Below, piece by piece: positions 1-13,000 of a stretch of 64,000 nt of DNA. The translations under genes were made by a program, and so were the position numbers. The stretch is taken from assembly GCF_014898055.3 (NCBI RefSeq), contig NW_023604861.1, forward strand, positions 85,222,399 through 85,286,398, in the 5' to 3' direction. Within the stretch, counting starts at the first letter, position 1. Every line of letters begins with the position of its first letter. The notes under the pieces are model-generated. The model ran no database searches. It was not told the DNA's origin and worked only from the letters and a program-made list of their open reading frames with translations. The DNA comes from Talpa occidentalis (lineage: Eukaryota; Chordata; Mammalia; Eulipotyphla; Talpidae).

Positions 1-30
1 AGATTGTACCCAGTTGAGAACCACTGGCTG
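1..30 (+). mobile_element. hAT-type terminal fragment at window edge
   Basis: GAGAACCACTG at 16-26 matches the terminal inverted repeat end of hAT-Charlie elements (MER5/MER20 type, CAGTGGTTCTC in reverse complement). Only the end is inside the window, so the family cannot be named. Confidence 0.4.
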
Positions 31-204
31 GCATATAAATGTGCCTTCATTTTCAAAGTCACGACTTACATGTAGCTTTGCAGGGCCTTGTCCTTTCCTA
101 AATTTAGATCAACTTGAGTTTTAGGCCAAGAGCTGGCAAAGAAACCCAAGCCACGAGAGTGTTACCATTTTCTTAAAAAAAAAAAAGAAAGAAAGTTTTT
201 TGAC

Positions 205-628
205 TAGGTAACATAATATATATGGAAATCCTAACCACCAGTACCTATAAAGCTGACCTTATTTGGAAATCAGGCCTTCACAGATGTGATCAAATTAAGA
301 TGAAGTCACTGGGTGGTCCTAAGTCTGATATGACTTATAAGAAAAAGAAAATGTCATATGAAGACAGAGACACAGAGAGAGAAGGCCATGTGACCACAAA
401 GGCAGAGCCTGGAGTGATGCAGCTGCGAGCTGAGGACCACCCAGGACTGTAGCCACTGCCAGAGTGAGGAAGAAGCAAGGAAGGATTTTCCTCACAGTCT
501 CAGAGAGAGCATGGGATTGTCTGCACCTTGATTTGGAACTTCTAGTTTTCAGAAGAGTGAGAGAATAAATTTCTATTGTTTAAGTCTCCAAGTATGTGAC
601 ACTTTGTTATAACTGCCCTAGAAAACTG
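205..628 (+). mobile_element. ERVL-MaLR (MLT1/MST-like) LTR remnant
   Basis: The sequence has the familiar order of this LTR class: GAAATCCTAACC, a TTATTTGGAAAT-AGGCCTT core, ATATGACTTATAAG, CCATGTGACCAC, ACCTTGATTTGGAACTTC, GAGAGAATAAATTTCT and a TACTTTGTTATAAC-type end. It is old and diverged and lies in an SLC4A5 intron. An internal 76-aa frame is not a gene. Confidence 0.6.
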
Positions 629-881
629 GCAGGTAACAAAGGGTGTCTACAGTAAGGTTTGGGTTCCTCCACTCCTGTGTTGGGCCCTGTTTTCCCTCTC
701 CTGAGGAAACCCTTTTCTCAGATCCAGGAGGATCTTTGAAGACCCTGCCATGAGGAGTGCAGTAATGAGATGCTTTGGCCCCCAGTGGACCCTGCAGGCC
801 CATTATAGTTCCCACAGGGTGTGAGAGAAGGTAAGAAGTCTAAAGGACAGTTGGCATCACTGTCAGGTCTGGAGTAGGCAC

Positions 882-1073
882 CTTCCTGTCCAGATAAGCT
901 CTTCCCCAATTTCATGCACGGCTGGCATCTCTCCATCATCTCCGCTGCTCCCTCCACTGGTGCCACCACCTCCACCACCACTGCCTCCGGTGCCACCTCC
1001 TGCATTTGCTCCACTGCCTCCTCCCACAGAACCGTTCATCTGGCCAAGCTCCATGAGGGAGAAGACGGACTTC
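882..1073 (-). CDS. SLC4A5: SLC4A5 coding exon 11 with glycine-rich loop
   Basis: Residues 424-488. Acceptor CTTCCAG, donor GTGCCT (weaker than the others). It encodes [19 protein letters not shown], a run of about 30 residues that is mostly Gly with Ser, Thr, Ala and Asn, then [20 protein letters not shown]. This loop sits just before the first membrane span. The coding strand is a GGN-rich near-repeat (941-1036), a likely site of length variation. The next exon is not found left of 882, so it lies beyond the window edge. Confidence 0.95.
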
Positions 1074-4000
1074 CTGGAAGGAGAAGGGAGACAGGAACTG
1101 TGGGCTCTGAGTCCTGTGAAGACTTCAGCTACTCCAGGGCTGTTCCCAGAATACCCCTTACCTTCCAACACAAATCAAGAAATGTCTTAAAACAGAGAAA
1201 AATATAGTACCTACAATACCTACATACAGATTGGCCAGATTTCATAGATATTCACATTCAGCATATTTGCCTCTAATTATTTTTAGAGAAACAAAATGAA
1301 GAAAAAAATATAAAGTCATGCATGCTGACATCTTTTAAAACCAGACACACACAAAAGGAAGCTGAGAGATGTGCAGCCTCCTTTGTACCACTGCCTCCTT
1401 TTCTCCCCCTCCATTCACATACACACCTTTTGTCAGCAGAAGGCACCTTCTTGGGAGGCTCAATCCGTATATTTGGATCCCATTCACCTGGTGGGAGAAC
1501 AATGACCTCATCCAGAAACTCATCAATTCCTGCGATCAGATCCTCCCGATTTCGGGCTTTATAGGCTACATCGCTGAAAAGCTGGCAAGGCAAGAGGATG
1601 AAGAAGAGAAAGGTCAGCTCTCATGCTGATGTGCCCTTGTTATCCACCTCCTGGGAGCACACTGCACATAGTTTCAAAGAAAATCAATTTGACCCATTGC
1701 TCCTGTGCCAATCTGCTCTCTATTCTTGGGATGAGAACACAGCAGGTGAGATGTGGCACAAGGGGAAATAGCAGGCTTTGTGGGAAGATGAACTCTCCTG
1801 GGGCTAAAGAGCAGGTCTCCATACTCTAGCTCTAGGACTTTGGTTAAGTTACTGAACCTTTCTGTCTTCAGCTTTTTTCAGAGCCAGTTCATTAGAAAGC
1901 CAGTGATTTACAGATCTGATGGTCATGCTTGTGTTTCAAATCCCCTTCACTCCCATCACTCTGGGGACTTGCGTGAACTTAGCTCTGCCAAAGGCTGAGT
2001 AGTCTCCAGCTCATCTCTCTGGCATCCTTTCCTGCCCTTGAAGCTCTTACACCAAGCCTATATCAGGCCACTTCCCTCTAGTTCTCCATCTCCAAGACTT
2101 GGCCCCTCTTCCCTTTGTCTGGAATGCCTCCCTCCTAGGCTCACTCTGGGTCTATGCCTGTTCTTTCTTAGCTTTACAGCCCCCTCATGTGTGACGCCTC
2201 CCCTGACTACCTGGGAAGCAGCACATGGTTCATGCTGGGAGTATACGTCTGTCTCTCCCACTTGACTGGTTCTTCTAAAGGGAAGTGACTATTAACCCAT
2301 TGTTATCATCCTCAGAACCCTGCAATGGGCCTGGGCCTGGGGCAGGTAGGTGCTCAAAGGTGACTGTTGTGTAAATGAGTAGATGAAACAGCGCTTGAGA
2401 CAGGAGCCATGACATTCAGCAGTGTGCTTCCTGTTACCACTTACATCATCTACCATGAGGGTTGCAATGGCACGGCCAATTTCATTGTAGGATTTTGCTC
2501 TCCCAGAAGGTCCCAATAATATGAACAGAAACCTGTAAAGAAGATGAAGGAGGAAGAGGAGGGTAAGAAGGGAAATTAGAAGCAAGTGAAGACAAGGTTT
2601 TTCTGGCTTTAAACAGTATCCATTCTTACCTCTATAACTGGCCATAGACTTGTCCCTTCCCTCCTCTGAACCCTCATTTGCTTTGGACGTTTCCCTTCAC
2701 ACTCATTAGCTCCCCCTTGAGCATCTTTACCATGTTTTGGTGTCCCAGAGACCACCCAACAGCATCTCCCCTAACTGTTGGCTCCTTTTTAATGATTATT
2801 TTAAATGAACTCTAAAACCCTGCCCTAGGCAGAAGATTTCCCTCTCTAGCCAATTCCCTATTTTTTTTGTCCAATAACACATGGACCGTCTGGGGGTTGG
2901 TGTGGTGGGCAGATTCCAACAGCTCACACCTGGTGGGGACAGGCACCTCCGTCACTCCTCCCAGCATGGCCGACTGGATGAGACGCACGAAGGCAATGAA
3001 CGGCTGGTCCAGGAAGTCCACCTCGCCCACGAGCACATTAGAGGCTTCCGAGTCCTTGGGGATCTTCTTCATGAATTTGTTTTTCCGCTGTGTGGGGAGG
3101 GAGATGAGATGTCCATGGATACTCCCACGTAGTAGTTTCAACTCTCATTCCCTACCCCCTTTCACACTGCTGTGGAGGCCTAGCTAAAAAAATTCTCCTG
3201 CTTTCTTAAGAGACTGAGAAGTAGCCAAACACTCTCCCCTCTTCTGCAGATGAGGCTCAGTCTTGGGGGACAAACTAAGCCTTTGCACATGGGCAGGAAC
3301 AGGCAATGGATGTGACCTCCAAGGCAGGCTTGATGGGTGAAAACCTTGCTCAACTAAAGTGTGAGCTAAGGGGTTGAAAAAGAATGTCCTTAGTTGGCTG
3401 GCCATCAGGCCTCATCCCCCAGGCTCCTGGAGCCCATGCACTCCAGCTGCCCAGAACCCTCTCCCTACCTTCACCTGGGTGCCTGAAGGAAGGACTAAGG
3501 CTGTTCTTATAGCCAGGTGGAATGCTTTTGCTTTCCCTTTACCAACAGCTTCATGGCTGAGAGTCACCCCTGGACCCCACCTCCAAGTCTGTGAAAGACT
3601 TCTGGGCCCCCAAGTCACTGCCAGGGACCTCCCAAGAATCTCATATATTCTGAGAATATGTAACTGAGACTATCAAGATGCCCTCCCTCCTGTCCCTCTG
3701 ACTAGAGTCTGTTCAGGGTAGGAAGGTCAAATAGGCACAGCAAACAGGGTCCAGCGGAAGAGGTACTGGAGGCAAATCGACTGCCCAAACTTCTTTCCAC
3801 TCTCTTAGTTTACAACTCCATGCATAGGGTAAGATGCCGACTCCTCTGGAGCCCTCTTTTATGATGAAAATTCTCCCAAGGACATCTCGTGTGTGCTCCT
3901 CTTAGTGTTGAACAGCTTAGAGCACATTCATTTACTTTCAGATCACTTTTCCTCAGCACAGCAAGAGGATGGGTAAGGGACAGAAATAACTTCATAGAAG

Positions 4001-7000
4001 GGAGAGAGGGAGTATTTGGGGAGGGGGCTGGTGGAAGTCCACAGTGGCTGACACAAGGGAAAAGGGCCCAGAAGGTGGAGGTGAGCACCAGAGGATCCTT
4101 TGGATGCCACCATTGGCTGCTATCCCCCCTCTGCCAGAGTCTCTCTTGGGGCACAGCTTGTTCTCACAAGCTCAGTGAAGAGAGTTTCTTTGTGTTCATG
4201 GAGAGAGACCAGTTGCAGGCCTGGGCCTGGCCAGTTGATCCTGCCCCTTTGGGCTCACTGCCATTTCCTGATTTGACTCAGGGGCTGTAATACACACTGG
4301 GCTGCATGGTCATCCAGCCTGAGCAAAGGCATGTGAGCAAGGGATGCTCCTTCATAATCTTTCAAATCCAATTAACAAAACAACAAACTCTACAACCTCC
4401 CAGGCAACAGTCCCAAAGACAGGTGAGAATAAGCGGGGGCAGGAGTTAAGAGAAAGACCAGAATTCTCATGACTGAAAAAGTCCCTTTGTCCTAAGCCAG
4501 TCAGCTGATTTGTAAGCAATGCTCTTCAGGATGAAGGACTTAGCATGCCAGGGCCACTGCCATTCCCTTGCCAGCTCCATGTCCCCAAGCATTAGGCAGG
4601 GGGCAGGTCCAGGGAGCAGGAAGAGAAGAGCGGGTCACAGGAGGGCCCTGGGAATGAGGCTTTGAAAACAACAATTCTTTGGGGTAGACCACTCACGAAA
4701 CACACTTATAATCCAGGAGAGGAGAGAAAACGAAACATGGCCTTGGTCTTCCCTTGAAGGTTGTGATATGCTTGGTAAGGAGGCTGGGCAATAGCTTCCC
4801 AGAAATGGGCCATGCTGGTATTCTGGCCACTCTGGCTTGACCAAAAGCCACATGGGTTTGCCCAACCAAGGGCAAGCCACATGGGTTTGACCCCCTTTAT
4901 GAACCTCTAGGGACTCTGGTCCAGCTCTGCCAAGGCACTACCACAGTCATTCATGCAAACTGTTGTCCCCACAGAAGCCACTACTGTTGCAAATATTAAG
5001 CAGCAGCATCACCCCATCAATTAGGAGAACTGGAATTGGATGCCAGATGCTGAGCTCCAATCCCTACATTAAGGCAGCGCTGTCTGGGGAGAGTGATAGA
5101 TAGTAAAAGATTTACTAGGCAATGCTTTCTTGTTGGGGCTCTGCCATCTCTGTGTGAGACTATAGTAAACTGAGGTTTTTCTCTAAATATTCCAGTACAC
5201 TCTTTGCTACATCTCTCCTAAATTAAGGGGTCTGCAGTCAGACTGCCTGGGCCAAATCATGGCTCTGCCACCTTTCAGCCACAAGATCTTAGACATGTTA
5301 TTTTCATGCTTTAAACCTCAAAGTTCTCATCAATAGAATGGAGAGGATAATACTACCTTCATGATGCACAGTAAACACTCAGCATGGTATTGTGAATGCA
5401 GTGTGTGGACCTTAAGTGTTAGTTGATGCTATTATTGTTGTTATTTTATTATTTTGGCCAAAAGGCTCCTGAGACACTGACTGAGGGCCTATTTTTGTTT
5501 TGCCTTCTACCAAACTTGGGGATGCCCTAAAGGGCTGCAGGCCACCAGGCTCCAAGGAGTCCCTACCAAATTTCAGGCTTCCTTCATCACTTATCTTCTT
5601 ACTCCCGAGGGCACAGGCAAGGGAAGCATGAGACCTATCATTGAAGTGTGCAGAGGGCATTGTCATCGGCTTTCTGGGTTGTGGGCCTTAGTGCTTGGAC
5701 TCAAGCTGTTTACAAGATTCTGATCTCATCAAGAGGGGTTCTGTTAAGTTGGTAGGACATAAAATTTGACTTCATCCTGTCCCAGATGAGGAGAAGACAT
5801 ACTCTTGGCAGTCCAATTAATTTACTCTCACTGCTGCCCCTACTACTTCTCTGCCAGTCGAAGTCCCTACTTTAAAGGTATTCATGTCATGAAAGAGATA
5901 AGACAGTGCTAGTGCTCTCTCTCTTACAAATCCCAAGCTTTGGGGCAGCTAGTACCTCCTTTGATCATGCCTCTCTGCCTCCCACCCCTCCAGGGCCTGC
6001 ACAGATCCAGTACCTTGGGCTTCATCAGTAACCAACTGATGGGATGGGCAGAGTTGCCAAGACAACCCACAGCCCCCACCCTGGCCATTTCTGGGGATTT
6101 GGCTCCATGGGAGTGAATTCTGACTCTGGGGCTCGCTACCCCTGAAACCAAGGCTTCTCTCTTCCCTGGCCCTCCACTTCAGCCAAGTGCAGTGAGTTTA
6201 CTACCTGGTCTGTGTTTGGGGTGCGAGAAATATCATTCATGCTTCTGCTCTGGGCATGACCTAGGAGAGAAGGAAAAGAAGGTCCATCAGAGGAACTTTT
6301 GGTCCATCATACATACTTTTTCTGTGTTCCCTAATGTGTTTCTCCCATCTTATAACCAAAGCAAGACCCCACCTCTTTCCTAATCCTGCAGCCCCCTTGA
6401 GCTAGCATTCACTCTTTTCTCCCCTTCAAAGGCAGCTTTCTTTAAAAAGTGGCTAGACTCCAGGTTCCACCTCTTCCTTCCCACTGCATCTGCCCCTCTG
6501 TGTCACTTTCCTGAGCAGAACCAAGATATCTGCTGGCTGTGCCAGACCCTGGTGGTGGAGAGAGGCAGAGACATATTATCAGTTGACATGGCAGGTGCCT
6601 CAAAGCTTGGACTTTGTTGGAGTGAGATCAATTTCATGTATATCCGCTATGACTCAAGAATCTTTAAAGGTGACAGAGAATTTGGGATGGCATAGGGAGG
6701 GAGGCAGGGCTTTCTATGGGGAGAATAGTATTGGTGAATTATCTGAACTGCTCAATTGATCCTTCCTTGGTTAAAGCAGGAGAAAGTCCACACTCACTTC
6801 CCGCCAGCAGCCAAATCTGGTGGACCCACACAGACCAGCTATTTCCTGGCATTCTGGGCTCTGTGGTGTCCCCTTGCTCCAGAGCTCTGCACTCCCTGGC
6901 TTCCCTCCATTTGCAACAAGGAGTCTCTCCTGCCGGGCTCTCCTCAGGGTCTTATCTTGCCCTCATTTCCTCCAAGGCCTCACCAGAAAACAGTCCAGGT

Positions 7001-10000
7001 TTAGGTAAAAGTTGGGTTCTTCTTGAAGACTATACTAAGAATTCTAGACAGATCATGGCCTTTATCTCCTCTGCCTATGGAAGTTGACATTCTACAGCTG
7101 CCACAGCCCTATCACACAGAGACAAAGAACACACTCACATAGACGTCCATAATTTGCACTCTGCCGCATCCTCAGGTCCTCAGTGGAGCGGTGTAGGCTT
7201 GGGCCAGCTGTGGGGCTGCGGGCAGGGCTGCGATCTGGGATGAAGTGCAGGGATTTGGCTTTAGCAGCTTTGTTGAAACGCTAGCACAGTATACCATTCC
7301 TATCATTTCACCTAAACAAAGGCTGTAAAACATGTCTCTTCCCTTCCAGGAAGAAGGGGTTTTTGAAACAAGTTAATAGTCTCAATAAGATTATGAAGAA
7401 AATATTTGTACTATTTGAACTAGAGACAGCTGATTAAATAGGCACCAAGTGTTGTAGAGAGCCTGGGTACATCCCTAATTCCACCACTTACTGGGCTGTG
7501 TGACCTTAGGCAACTAACTTAACCTCTCTGTGCTTCAGGCGCCTCATCTGTAAAATGGGGATAACAAAAATGGTACCTTGTTATGGGGTTATTGTGAGAA
7601 TGAACTGAGTTAACTCGTGTGAAACACTTGAACAGTGTCCAGATCATGGTTAAGTGCTGAGTATGTATCTAATGTTACTATGACAAGCTAAATGTTTTCC
7701 ATTTTATTTTTTTTATTCAACAAACAAGTTTATTAAATTCATCAAATCAACAAGAAGTATACATGTGTGCATAACTGTATATTTAATGATCTTCTCTAAA
7801 ATTGTTTTTTCCAAGTTTTTCTCAAAAGACAATGTTTGTCTGAATCCATTCTTTTGATATATCTTAACTCTTCAAAATGGTTGGTCATTTTCCATTTTAA
7901 AACAATTCATCTAAAGAGATTCCTCATACATACTTAAAAGCTTTGTTCTGATTATTTGATTTATCTGACAGGTCAAGCAAGGCTAGTGTCTGGGCATCTT
8001 GACTCTGGGTTGTGGGTTTGAAATGTGTGCATGGAACAACCCACTCTTTCTAGGGGCCCCATACTCTGCTAATTGGAATAACACCAGCTGCCAGGTATCT
8101 GGGCCCTGGCACCCTTGAGTTGAGCCCAGCCCCTTCTACCACTTTGATGCATTTTGTTTTCTGCTGAGGCTCTTGGCTCCTGTTGAGGGCTTGGTTGGAA
8201 ACTTTAAACCCTTTCCATAAACAAGCCATCTCTACTAGCATTTTGCAACCCTGTCTGTATTTGAGACTCTCCCTGTTCCCAGCCATATCCCAGATGCCAT
8301 ATCCCAGATGAACTGAATCTAACTCTGGGGTGGGGTGTAGGTGTTAGGACACTTCATACCCTCAGGTTGTTGCAATATGCAACTAAGGATGAGAATCTAC
8401 TCTTCCTAGAAATGGTTCTACTCTGGTGGTAGGGACAAGGTTGACGTATGCCTGGGGTGCCTGCAGGCATGTTCAAGAAAGAAGCTGAAGGATCCCCAGA
8501 ACCTCAGAATTTCTCCAGAATCATGAAGTGCATGAAGCCTCCAAGTTGCCAAGATATTCCAGCTACCATGATGTGCTTACCTGGGCACCAGGGTACAACA
8601 GGTCCCACGCCCAGTACCCCCCGGGTATGGCTCGACTCACTAGTGGTGGAGGAGACTGACTTTCCAATGTCAACCAAGGAACGGTGGATGGGTTTCTTGG
8701 TTTGATGACGGTGTTTCCTTAGGAGGACATAGCTGACCCTCTCCCGGAGCTCTGGCCGCAGGAGGCCATCCTCAATTTGCTTCTCAATAACATCATCTAA
8801 GTGGGAAATAAACATGCCCTATCAGCACAGAGTGGTGAAAGGTGGGGGTGAGTCTTTGGTTTCATTTGTTATTGGTGGGATTAAAAGTGAGCCAAGGGTG
8901 ACAGGACATGTAGTGGTAGCCACAAACTGGTAAATTGTACATCACAAACCCTCAGCCTCCTTACATGTGTGTATATGTTGAATTCTCTGCTCTATCCGTC
9001 AATGCCATTGTGAAAAGTAGATGAAATAGTACATATGAAAGTAACCCAAGAAGCCCCAAAGCACTGTGCTAAGTGATTTTATTCTAACATGAATTATTTT
9101 CAGAAAAGTATTTTGGGCAAAGTCCTTCTGGCAAAATCAGAAGCACTATAACAAAATTCACAGAAAGTTTTAGGATCAATAAGTCAAATCAATCTCTTCC
9201 TTCACAACTCCATTAAATGTGAGCTAATTTCCATTATTGATGAATAATGATCGTTAACCCTGACAAAAACAGGCTGCCATGAATATAGTGTCTCTAACCA
9301 CACCAAGAAGTCCCACCCCTGGTTTGTGGGCCACAGAGGTCCCTGCCTCACCTATGATCTGTGGTAAGGAGCCACTGTCCAAATCCAGCAGCACTGTCCC
9401 GGTCTGCAGGAAGGTCCGGAGCTCGAAGAGGCTGTGCAGGGACAGTGTGGACACGTGGGGCTTGCTCCAGCGTTCACCTCCTTCCTCTACTTTTTCTTCA
9501 AATTTTATCCACCTGGAAGGGATAAGGATGGGGCTCAGCATGGCCAGTGTCCTCAGGAAGATCCCCTATTGGGGTTTCCCCAGGAAAGGGATGCTCTCTG
9601 CAAGTCTCGCTGTGCACGTTATTGGGGCATTGGTGCTATGCACAGGCAGAGGGTCTCTTGGGAACCCTCTCACCTTTCTCCACTGCTCCAGATGTGTAAT
9701 GCTCAGGTCAAAGTGACACCCAGAGAATGACTACATTTAAGCAAGAAGGATCTTTTAGGAAATGTTCTTTAAAATGGACACGATTATACATTTACTGGAG
9801 ATCATTAAAATGCACACTTTAAATGAGGGAACTTGATGATATAATAAAGTTAATATATTAATATATATGGTATAATAAATTCTATAATAAAACTTAAAAA
9901 AAAAGTCAGCTGTAACCTGGTCACCAGCGTCTGCCTTTTGGGGTGTGGTTTGTGGGGTCAGGGAAAGCGTTCCCTGACAAAATATTTCCCCAAGATTCTC

Positions 10001-13000
10001 TACAAGGCCTGGGGGTTGCACATATCCCACTCTGGAGTTTGGTTCTCAAAGTTCAAGTTAAAATCCTAAATTTCATCTGGGCAAGGAAATTAAGCCAAAG
10101 ATATATAGATATTTATCCATTCTAGAAGCCCTGGAATCATAGGCTGGGACAGAGGGGATCATAGGGGAAGGCCTTGGGCAATTGGACAGAGCAGCACCAG
10201 CCTGTACTTCCCTGAAGAGGGCAGCACCCACAGCCCAGAGACCTGCCAGGAGAGAGCAGATCTTCCTGGTTGAAGACCAGCTAGCTCAGCTTTGTAAAAT
10301 GTTAACTTCAAATCAGTGGCAGCTTTAAGTCATTCCAAACAAAAGTCTAAGGAAGTACTTTTGGGCCATGTTCTAAAGTTCCTCTGAAAAAGTGAAGTTG
10401 AGAGTGGTTAGAAATTCTAAAAATTGTAGACTTGGAGAAAGCCAAAAAAACGAAGAATGGGGACGGGACATGCTTTTAACAGATACACAAATTTGCTGAG
10501 AAGCTGGAATAATTAAAGCAGTGGGTTCCCAGTCCAGGAGTAAACAAATGGAACAATGAGACCACAGTCCAGAAAAAGGCCTGGAACCCCCATGGGGATT
10601 TGGGTTTTGACAGAGTTGCTGGTTAAGATTGCCAACTGAAACATAAAATGGTTAAGTTCCTACTTCTCACCAAACTTGATATTAGATTCTACATGGAGTA
10701 AGTCTGAACATAAAAACACATTTATAATGGAATATTCTAGGGCCTTAAAAAGGAAGGAAATTCTGACATATGCTACAAAATGGGTGAAACTTGAGGATAT
10801 TATGCTAAGTGAAATAAACCATCATAAAAGGATAAATATCATATAATTCCACTTACATGAGGGAATTAGAATGATTGAATTCATAGAGACAGAAAATAGG
10901 AGTGTTGCCTGCCAATGAGGGGGTGAAGAGTGGAAGTTAACATTTAAAGGAGACAGTTTCAGTTTCGCAAGATGAAAACATTCTGGAGATGGAGGATGAT
11001 GGTGGTTACACAACTGTGTGAATGTTCTTAAGTCCACTGCATGCTACTTTTAAAAGTAGTTAAAATGGTGAAGTTTACGAAATACATTTTTATCATAATT
11101 AAATATATTAGCAATCTATAATAAAAAATGTAGGTCAGAGAGAATATAGGGAGTGTTCTTAAATTCTTGATTGAAAAGAATATTTATATGCTTGGAAAAA
11201 GACTTCCTAAGCAAGATATCAAACCATAAAGGAAAAAAATGGACTGATTTTCTAACATAAAAATAAATTTTGTATAGCAAAAATATATTTATATAAAATA
11301 CTTTGGATAACAAAATAAGACAAAAAAGGAAGTTCAGTGGGAGGCAATATATTGCAAAATATTTGCAACAAACAGGACATCAAAGGACTGATATTTATTA
11401 ACATATCAGTTCCTCACATCTGCAAGAAAAACTCAAATTGCCCAACTAAACAGAAAAAATTCTGAAGAAAGATTGCAGTAAACATGAAGAGATGCTCAAC
11501 GTTACTGGTAATCAAGGGCATTTAGATTACTGCAAATGAAACAACAGTCTTCATTACTCATATTGGCAAAAATGAAAAATGAAAAAGGCTGGCGTTTTGG
11601 TGGAAACATGGAGGGGGCGCTCACACACTGCATGTACCTACACACTGCATGTGTGTGATGGGCAACAACACCATCTTCTTGGTGTGGGGAATTGGGCAGC
11701 TCTTTCCACATTTAGCAAGTATGTCTTGACTAGTGGTTCCATTTCTAGGAAATTATCACAGGAATACTATCACATACCCGCACATGGTAATATGTATACC
11801 AAGATTACATATTTTACAGCTTTGTCCATTAGGCTGAAGAGCTGGGAAGCACCGATTTTTAATAGAGGCATGATCATACTGATCCGTGTGTCCATGCTGC
11901 AGATTTATCCCTCAGAGGAAAATAATATGAGGGTAACCAATACGTACTGGCAGGATGGGCAATGCCATTCCATTTTATAATAATGAAAACACATACTCTT
12001 GTTCAAAAACGCCAGTAGGAGTTTTGGAGGATATCTGTCAAATGGTTTACAATGGTTACTGCTGAGGAGAGGGGTAAAATTACTGGTGGGAGAAGATTTA
12101 AGGAGCTTTCACTCTATTTGGGCTAATTAGTTTAGTAAGAACACAACCTATGGAGCAAGATGACCAGGTTTTGAACCCCAGCTTTATTATTTACTATCTG
12201 GGACCTTTCACAAGTTACATAATCTCTCCTCCTCTTTATTTTCTTTAGGAATAAAGATAGTAGATATCAATAGTAACTACAGCAGTGCCTGGCACATAAA
12301 ACAGTGTTAGTATTAGCTATTTTATTTTATTTTTATTTTTTTTTTTTTTTATAGAGGCATGTTTTATTTATTTATTTATTTGTTTGTTCATTTGTTTTGT
12401 TTATACATGCACTGGGTACAGTCAGAAGCGCGGGAGGGTGAGAGAATTCACCAGAGCCAGAGCGGGGAGCAGAACAGGCAGAAGGACCGAAGTACACTGC
12501 TGAGGGGAGCAGCGGGTGGCAGGAGAGGTCTGCGCACCATGTGGGACCCTCCTCCGGTGGCCGGGGAGCAGCCGGGAATCGAACCGGCGCCGCAGAGGCT
12601 GCGGGCAGCTTCGCAACCCAGCGCTCTACCGCTGCGCCACCGGGGAGGCCCGTTAGTATTAGCTATTAATGTAAAAATTGAGAATAATACTTTTGCAATA
12701 TTGGAAATAAGAAAGTAAAGACACTCAAAGCTCTCCCAACCAGAAGGTTCCATGGTTAATATTTTGATGACTATCATTGCATATTTGTGTGTGTGTGTGA
12801 ATGCACAGATATACAAGTATGCACACACACATACCATACAAATTTATGACACCATCAGGACATGATATCAAGTGAACATCCTTTCATGTCTATAAATGTC
12901 TACAGGTATTCCTATCACTTAATTGATCAAGCAATCCTCACTTGGTGGACATCTAAGCTATTTCTGACTATTCTCTTCACAAATATCATGCATGATTCCA

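Noticed and set aside
960..1190. Plus-strand proline-rich frame at 960-1190
   Set aside because: Shadow of the glycine-rich loop of SLC4A5 exon 11 on the other strand.
12590..12651. Independent tRNA gene at SINE heads
   Set aside because: The A- and B-box-like sequences belong to SINE promoters. No full cloverleaf with a 3' acceptor stem follows.
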